NCBI GenBank assembly: GCA_045535585.1
Contig: JAZSLY010000200.1
Location: 1-9,662 of the forward strand
Direction: 5' to 3'
DNA length: 9,662 nt
Origin: RGIG6353 sp045535585
GTDB taxonomy: Bacteria > Bacillota > Clostridia > Oscillospirales > SIG627
The translations under genes were made by a program, and so were the position numbers. Positions 6,432 to 9,662 of the stretch are shown piece after piece; the stretch's first letter is position 1, and the number at the start of each line of letters is the position of its first letter. The notes below the pieces were generated by a model. It was not told the origin of the DNA. It did not search any database and was given only the letters and a program-made list of their open reading frames with translations.

Positions 6432-7406
6432 TCAATAAATTATTTTCAGGGTGTTCTCCGTAAGAGTACCCATATTCTGTAAAACAAGTATTTTGTCCGC
6501 TCCCTCATACGACACCACGTCACGAACTCTTCCGGGGAAAAATCGAGTATCAAGGAGAACGAGGTCAAAATGTGCCGAGAGGAAGGGCACGAGAGCGGAG
6601 GCAAAGCTGTCACGCACCATAAGGAGAGTTTCCCTTTCCCCCTCTCCCCTGACGGTTATATAAGGGGCGTTTCCGCCGAAAAAGACGGTGTATTTGTCGG
6701 GATAGCCCAGACATTCCATTTTATATATAGAGTCAAGGGTCAGGTTGTTTTCCTCCGAGTCGTAGGGGTGGGACACCTGCGTTATTCGAAGGGGAACGGC
6801 AGACTCGTAGAGAACGAGGGAATCGGTAACGCCGCAGCCGTCGTCTCCAAGCTTGTTGTAGTCACTGCCGAGGTATTCCTCCGCCGCCGTGAAGGCGGGA
6901 AAAGCGGTAATATCGAGGGGTGTTGCGCCAAGGGCTGTGGCAATCTCACGGTAGGCAAGATATGCGCCCTCGCCACGCCAATGGTGGTCGGTGTTGAAAT
7001 ATAGCTCTCCCCTGCCCGAGAGGGCGTGGTAGAGGTCGATATAGGTGAGAGTGTCACGGCACTTTTTCTCGGTGAGAGAAAAGAGGGAGGATGCCGAAAG
7101 CGCCTCGGGAAGCGACTTTTCGAAAACGTCCATTTTCCTTGGTGGAATAGCGAAAAATACGGGCAGGTCACACTCATTTGCAAGAGTGAGGACGGGGAAT
7201 AAATTCTTTTCGTAAGCCTCTTTGCCGTGGTAGGCGTAAATGGAAACGAGTGAGCCGTCAAGCTTTACCACAGACCCCATTTCTGTCGTGAGTGCCTCGG
7301 AGTCCTTTATCTTCTTTTCCTCTGCCGAGGGCACGAGAAGGAGTGCCGAGAGCGCGAGAAGAAGGGCAAGTGCAATAAAGCACATAATATAAATTTTTCT
7401 TTTCAT
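6432..7406 (-). CDS. DHHW-family protein, membrane-anchored SGNH-like
   Basis: The 324-residue product starts with a basic MKRKIY and a hydrophobic stretch to about residue 26, a signal anchor or uncleaved signal peptide, so the rest should be outside the membrane. Its hallmark is the family-naming motif in YFNTDHHWRGEGAY (136-149, DHHW at 140-143); near the C-terminus MVRDSFASALVP (263-274) supplies the serine expected of an SGNH-like fold. The family is related to the AlgJ/AlgX proteins that acetylate exported polysaccharides, usually with an MBOAT membrane partner; no such partner is visible here. The actual substrate is unknown. An AAAGG site lies seven bases before the ATG. It lies 13 bases after the AraC gene and 11 before manA-ROK, so it is probably cotranscribed with both. 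Confidence 0.8.
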   Translation of the reverse strand: MKRKIYIMCFIALALLLALSALLLVPSAEEKKIKDSEALTTEMGSVVKLDGSLVSIYAYHGKEAYEKNLFPVLTLANECDLPVFFAIPPRKMDVFEKSLPEALSASSLFSLTEKKCRDTLTYIDLYHALSGRGELYFNTDHHWRGEGAYLAYREIATALGATPLDITAFPAFTAAEEYLGSDYNKLGDDGCGVTDSLVLYESAVPLRITQVSHPYDSEENNLTLDSIYKMECLGYPDKYTVFFGGNAPYITVRGEGERETLLMVRDSFASALVPFLSAHFDLVLLDTRFFPGRVRDVVSYEGADKILVLQNMGTLTENTLKIIY

Positions 7407-7419
7407 AGCTGTACCTTTA

Positions 7420-8220
7420 TTATATAGATTGGGGTGGTGTATCGGGGGCTCTGTGCTTTTCTCGGTATTGGTAGGGGGTGACGCCTAAGGTTGCTAAGAA
7501 GGTGCGGTTGAATGAACGCAAAGAGCCAAATCCCGACTCCTCGGAAATATCCGCTATTTTCATCTCCCCGTTTTTCAGCATTTCGCAAGCGTAGTTGAGC
7601 CTTAAATTATTAAGGTAGGTATTAAATGGGAGCCGAAGCTTATTATTAAATATATATGAAATGTGATATTTGCTGATGTGCAGAGCCTCTGCCACCGTGT
7701 CGAGAGTGAGGGGCTGGGTAAAGTTGGAGGCGCAGTAGCCCAGAATATCGGTAACGGTGCTGTTGGAATAATACCTTTTAACAAGGCGAAGCGAGTCGAG
7801 AATATACGCCATAGCCTCGTTATAGCGCCCCACCAAAAGAGTTTCGGAAAATTTGCTGGGAATCACGCCCTCACCCGTAACTATCTCACGCAGACGGGTA
7901 TTCTCAACCCTCACCACGTTCCTTTCGGGCATGAGGTCGAAGAGCGGGCTTTTGAGATTATAGAAAATATCGGGAGAAAGAATGATTATGGCAAAGGTGC
8001 CTCCGTCCTTATTCTTGTAGCTGTGAATTTGATTGGGGAAGGCAACGAAAAGGTCGCCACGCTCCAAGGGATAAGTGTTTTTGTCCACAAGAGCTTCTCC
8101 CCTGCCGTCTATTACGTATATCAGCTCCACCTCTCTGTGAAAATGAGGAATGTTCCAAAGACTGCGCTCTATTCGGTGAGTTATCTTCGGGGTGTGCTCC
8201 TGAAATAAAACGTCCTCCAT
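7420..8220 (-). CDS. AraC-family transcriptional regulator
   Basis: The 266-residue protein has an N-terminal cupin-type ligand-binding domain (PHFHREVEL with His26, His28 and Glu32; ERGDLFVAFPNQIH at 53-66). A C-terminal AraC DNA-binding domain covers about 155-255, with two helix-turn-helix units and the signature SGFGSLRSFNRTF (229-241) followed by GVTPYQYR. Such regulators typically sense a sugar or related metabolite and switch on neighbouring uptake or breakdown genes. The start is supported by a strong GGAGG ten bases upstream. It is the first gene of the leftward cluster and diverges from the isomerase/oxidoreductase operon, its most likely target. The inducer cannot be deduced. The last ten residues, after KHRA, are proline-rich and probably disordered. 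Confidence 0.93.
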   Translation of the reverse strand: MEDVLFQEHTPKITHRIERSLWNIPHFHREVELIYVIDGRGEALVDKNTYPLERGDLFVAFPNQIHSYKNKDGGTFAIIILSPDIFYNLKSPLFDLMPERNVVRVENTRLREIVTGEGVIPSKFSETLLVGRYNEAMAYILDSLRLVKRYYSNSTVTDILGYCASNFTQPLTLDTVAEALHISKYHISYIFNNKLRLPFNTYLNNLRLNYACEMLKNGEMKIADISEESGFGSLRSFNRTFLATLGVTPYQYREKHRAPDTPPQSI

Positions 8221-8245
8221 TTTTCTCTTCCCTCCTTTCTTGCTT

Positions 8246-8315
8246 AGCTAAATTTGTGCTTTAGCACATTTAGCTCGCGACAGCGAATTTAGCTGATTTC
8301 AACTTCGTTGAAATC
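8246..8315. repeat. Composite palindromic repeat in the AraC leader
   Basis: Three hairpins stand in a row. At 8246-8275, AGCTAAAT and ATTTAGCT enclose TGTGCT/AGCACA, a nearly perfect stem with a 2-base bulge. At 8275-8286 is a short TCGC/GCGA stem around GACA. At 8295-8315, GATTTCAAC and GTTGAAATC form a perfect 9-bp stem with a 3-base loop. The AGCT flanks recur at the joints (8246, 8272, 8291). The modular build suggests a dispersed palindromic repeat rather than a unique operator. It occupies most of the leader between the AraC promoter and its ribosome binding site. Confidence 0.7.
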
Positions 8316-8344
8316 ATTATACCACACCCCCTTTCCTTTTGCAA
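8316..8344 (-). promoter_or_regulatory. Sigma-A promoter of the AraC-family gene and its operon
   Basis: On the minus strand a perfect -10 TATAAT (8316-8321) and a -35 TTGCAA (8339-8344, four of six consensus bases) are 17 bp apart. The 9-bp palindrome begins at once after the -10 and covers the expected start point, so it could act as an operator or as a 5' stabilising stem. The leader to the ATG would be about 90 bases. Confidence 0.75.
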
Positions 8345-8358
8345 GTAGGATACCAATA

Positions 8359-8387
8359 TTTGTCTACAAAGTGCATTGATTTTGTCT
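8359..8387 (+). promoter_or_regulatory. Candidate AraC-type operator (direct repeat, 22-bp spacing)
   Basis: The heptamer TTTGTCT occurs at 8359-8365 and again at 8381-8387. AraC-family proteins commonly bind direct half-sites about two helical turns apart, with the near site touching the -35 of the controlled promoter. Here the second copy overlaps the first base of the -35 of the divergent isomerase promoter. Identity beyond the seven bases is low, so chance is possible. Confidence 0.35.
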
Positions 8388-8414
8388 TGATATTTCAAAA
8401 ATCGTGTGTATAAT
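8387..8414 (+). promoter_or_regulatory. Sigma-A promoter of the isomerase/oxidoreductase operon
   Basis: A -35 TTGATA (8387-8392) and a perfect -10 TATAAT (8409-8414) are separated by 16 bp. The predicted leader is about 30 bases and includes the GAGG ribosome binding site. Its -35 is 42 bp from the -35 of the divergent AraC promoter, so one bound regulator could affect both. Confidence 0.8.
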
Positions 8415-8451
8415 AAAAATAGAAGCAACAAATTACGAAAGAGGTATTGTT

Positions 8452-9264
8452 ATGAACGATTTTCCAATAGCGCTTCAGCTTTATTCGGTAAGAAACGAAA
8501 TTCAAAAGGATTTTCTGGGCACTCTCAAGCAGGTCAAGGCTCTCGGCTACGACGGCGTTGAGTTTGCAGGACTTTTCGACAAGAGCCCCAAGGAAATAAA
8601 GGATATGCTTTTCGAGACGGGGCTTATCCCCGTATCTGCCCACGTTCCCTTTAAAGAGATGATGGAGAACCCCGAAATTCTCCGTGACTATGCAGAAATC
8701 GGCTGTCGATTCGTGGTAATTCCCTACCTCGAGCCCGACTACCGTCCCGGAGCTGAAAAGTTTGACGTAGTAATTGAGGGTGCGAAAATGCTTGGCGCAA
8801 AGGCGCGCGAGCTTGGTATGACCCTTGGCTATCACAACCACGACTTTGAGTTTGTAAAGATAGACGGCGAGTACGCACTTGACGTTCTCTACCGTGAGGT
8901 TTCAGCAGACCTTCTTGAAACAGAAATAGACACCTGTTGGGTAAACGTTGGCGGTGAAAATCCTGCCGACTACGTACTCAAGTATTCGGGCAGAGCGACT
9001 CTCGTTCACCTGAAGGACTTCGTTGGTAATAAGACCGAGAATATGTACTCCCTTATCGGCATCGACTCGGGTGACAAGAAGGCAGAGACCGAAAAGTTTG
9101 AATTCCGTCCCGTAGGCTACGGAAAGCAGGACTTCCCCGCAATTCTTGACGCCGCAAAGCGCGCAGGCGCAAAGTGGGTCATTGTAGAGCAGGACCAGCC
9201 CAGCCTTGAAAAGACACCCATTGAATGTGCAGAAATGAGCATTAAATATCTTAAATCACTTTAA
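8452..9264 (+). CDS. Sugar phosphate isomerase/epimerase-like TIM-barrel protein
   Basis: The 270-residue protein belongs to the xylose-isomerase-like (AP endonuclease 2) TIM-barrel superfamily, whose members isomerise or epimerise sugars and inositol derivatives with a divalent metal. Visible landmarks are ALQLYSVR at 7-14, GYDGVEFAG at 32-40 (Glu37), His64, YHNHDFEF at 127-134, EIDTCWV with Asp160, VHLKDF at 185-190 (His186), and IVEQDQ with Glu246; together these fit a metal-binding site at the barrel mouth. I chose the ATG at 8452 because AGAGG lies seven bases upstream and QLYSVR is then close to the start. The oxidoreductase begins 17 bases after the stop, and this pairing usually means catabolism of a sugar, inositol or sugar acid. 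The exact substrate cannot be read from the sequence. Confidence 0.88.
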   Translation: MNDFPIALQLYSVRNEIQKDFLGTLKQVKALGYDGVEFAGLFDKSPKEIKDMLFETGLIPVSAHVPFKEMMENPEILRDYAEIGCRFVVIPYLEPDYRPGAEKFDVVIEGAKMLGAKARELGMTLGYHNHDFEFVKIDGEYALDVLYREVSADLLETEIDTCWVNVGGENPADYVLKYSGRATLVHLKDFVGNKTENMYSLIGIDSGDKKAETEKFEFRPVGYGKQDFPAILDAAKRAGAKWVIVEQDQPSLEKTPIECAEMSIKYLKSL

Positions 9265-9281
9265 TAAAGGAGAAAAAAGTT

Positions 9282-9662
9282 ATGGGAAAGGTACTTGGAC
9301 TTAACGATTTCAATTCGGTTGAAGAAACCGCAGAGCGCGACACCTCGAAGAAAATAAAGGTAGCTATTATCGGTACGGGCTGGATAGCTCAATCTCACGT
9401 TATCGAGTATAAGAAAATGGAGGACGTAGAGATAGTTGCCCTTGCAGACATCGTACCCGGTAAGGCAGAAAAATTTGCAAAGGACTACGGCGTTGAGGGC
9501 GCAAGAATCTACCTCAGCGACAAGGAGCTTCTCGACGCAGAAAAGGAGCTTGACGCAGTCAGCATCTGTACATATAACACCCAGCACGCACCCTGTGCTA
9601 TCAACGCTCTTGAGCACGGCGTTAACGTAATGCTTGAAAAGCCCTTCACCGTTACTCTTGAC
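9282..9662 (+). CDS. Gfo/Idh/MocA-family oxidoreductase, N-terminal part (truncated by window edge)
   Basis: The first 127 codons are present without a stop. They contain the NAD(P)-binding Rossmann motif KVAIIGTGWIAQSHV (26-40), an aspartate after the second strand (ALADIVPGKAEKFA), and the family's MLEKPFTV segment with Glu-Lys-Pro at 119-121, where the lysine is the catalytic residue. Members oxidise or reduce sugars, inositols and related polyols. An AAAGGAG site lies before the ATG. About 25 residues precede the Rossmann fold, rather more than is usual; a later start is not suggested by another ribosome binding site. It sits 17 bases after the isomerase gene in the same operon and is likely its pathway partner. 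The C-terminal substrate-binding domain is outside the window. Confidence 0.9.
   Translation, partial: MGKVLGLNDFNSVEETAERDTSKKIKVAIIGTGWIAQSHVIEYKKMEDVEIVALADIVPGKAEKFAKDYGVEGARIYLSDKELLDAEKELDAVSICTYNTQHAPCAINALEHGVNVMLEKPFTVTLD

Noticed and set aside
7407..7450. TATAAT-like sequence at the end of the AraC gene, as a promoter for the DHHW gene
   Set aside because: No acceptable -35 lies 16-18 bp upstream; the region there is C-rich. Cotranscription with the AraC gene explains the layout better.
7663..8208. 181-codon plus-strand open frame inside the AraC gene
   Set aside because: It is antisense to a gene with clear cupin and helix-turn-helix signatures and has no promoter or ribosome binding site of its own.
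8270..8317. 15-codon upstream frame (ATG at 8317, minus strand) ahead of the AraC gene
   Set aside because: Its ATG overlaps the -10 box and lies upstream of the expected transcription start, and no ribosome binding site precedes it.

Overview
The window looks like a chromosomal segment of a Gram-positive Clostridia-type bacterium (Bacillota), possibly from an Oscillospiraceae-like gut lineage. The evidence is the gene order rplU-prp-rpmA-obg, a ribosomal protein L27 with the cleavable N-terminal extension found in this phylum together with its protease Prp, strong AGGAGG-type ribosome binding sites, GTG starts on rplU and obg, and near-consensus sigma-A promoters. The genus cannot be fixed from the sequence alone.

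Layout, left to right. Positions 1-117 hold the transposase-proximal end of an IS3-like insertion sequence running off the left edge, with its own promoter and the first 18 codons of an OrfA transposase (minus strand). A five-unit heptad repeat lies beside it (120-154). From 187 to 8220 every gene is on the minus strand. Read in transcription order from the right, these are: an AraC-family regulator; a membrane-anchored DHHW-family (SGNH-like) protein; a single-frame fusion of class I mannose-6-phosphate isomerase with a ROK sugar kinase; an RlmA-type 23S rRNA methyltransferase; galE with its own promoter; then, from a strong promoter, rplU-prp-rpmA; and finally obg. A structured intergenic region ending in an intrinsic terminator separates rpmA from obg. 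From 8452 rightwards, on the plus strand and divergent from the AraC gene, are a sugar-phosphate-isomerase-like TIM-barrel protein and a truncated Gfo/Idh/MocA oxidoreductase.

How the genes fit together. The rplU-obg block is ribosome production: two 50S proteins, the protease that matures L27, and the GTPase that checks 50S assembly. The block upstream of it (AraC, DHHW, ManA-ROK, RlmA, GalE) is tightly packed, with gaps of 13 and 11 bases and one TAATG stop-start overlap. It mixes sugar-phosphate and nucleotide-sugar supply with a probable envelope-facing protein. The AraC regulator lies back to back with the isomerase/oxidoreductase operon and is the natural candidate to control it; a 7-bp direct repeat with 22-bp spacing, abutting that operon's -35 box, is a plausible operator.

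I found no CRISPR array, tRNA, rRNA, prophage or recognisable defence system, and I do not claim a new biological system. The observations most worth checking are the ManA-ROK fusion with a possible internal start, the hairpin-rich leader and terminator directly before obg, and the composite palindromic repeat in the AraC leader.
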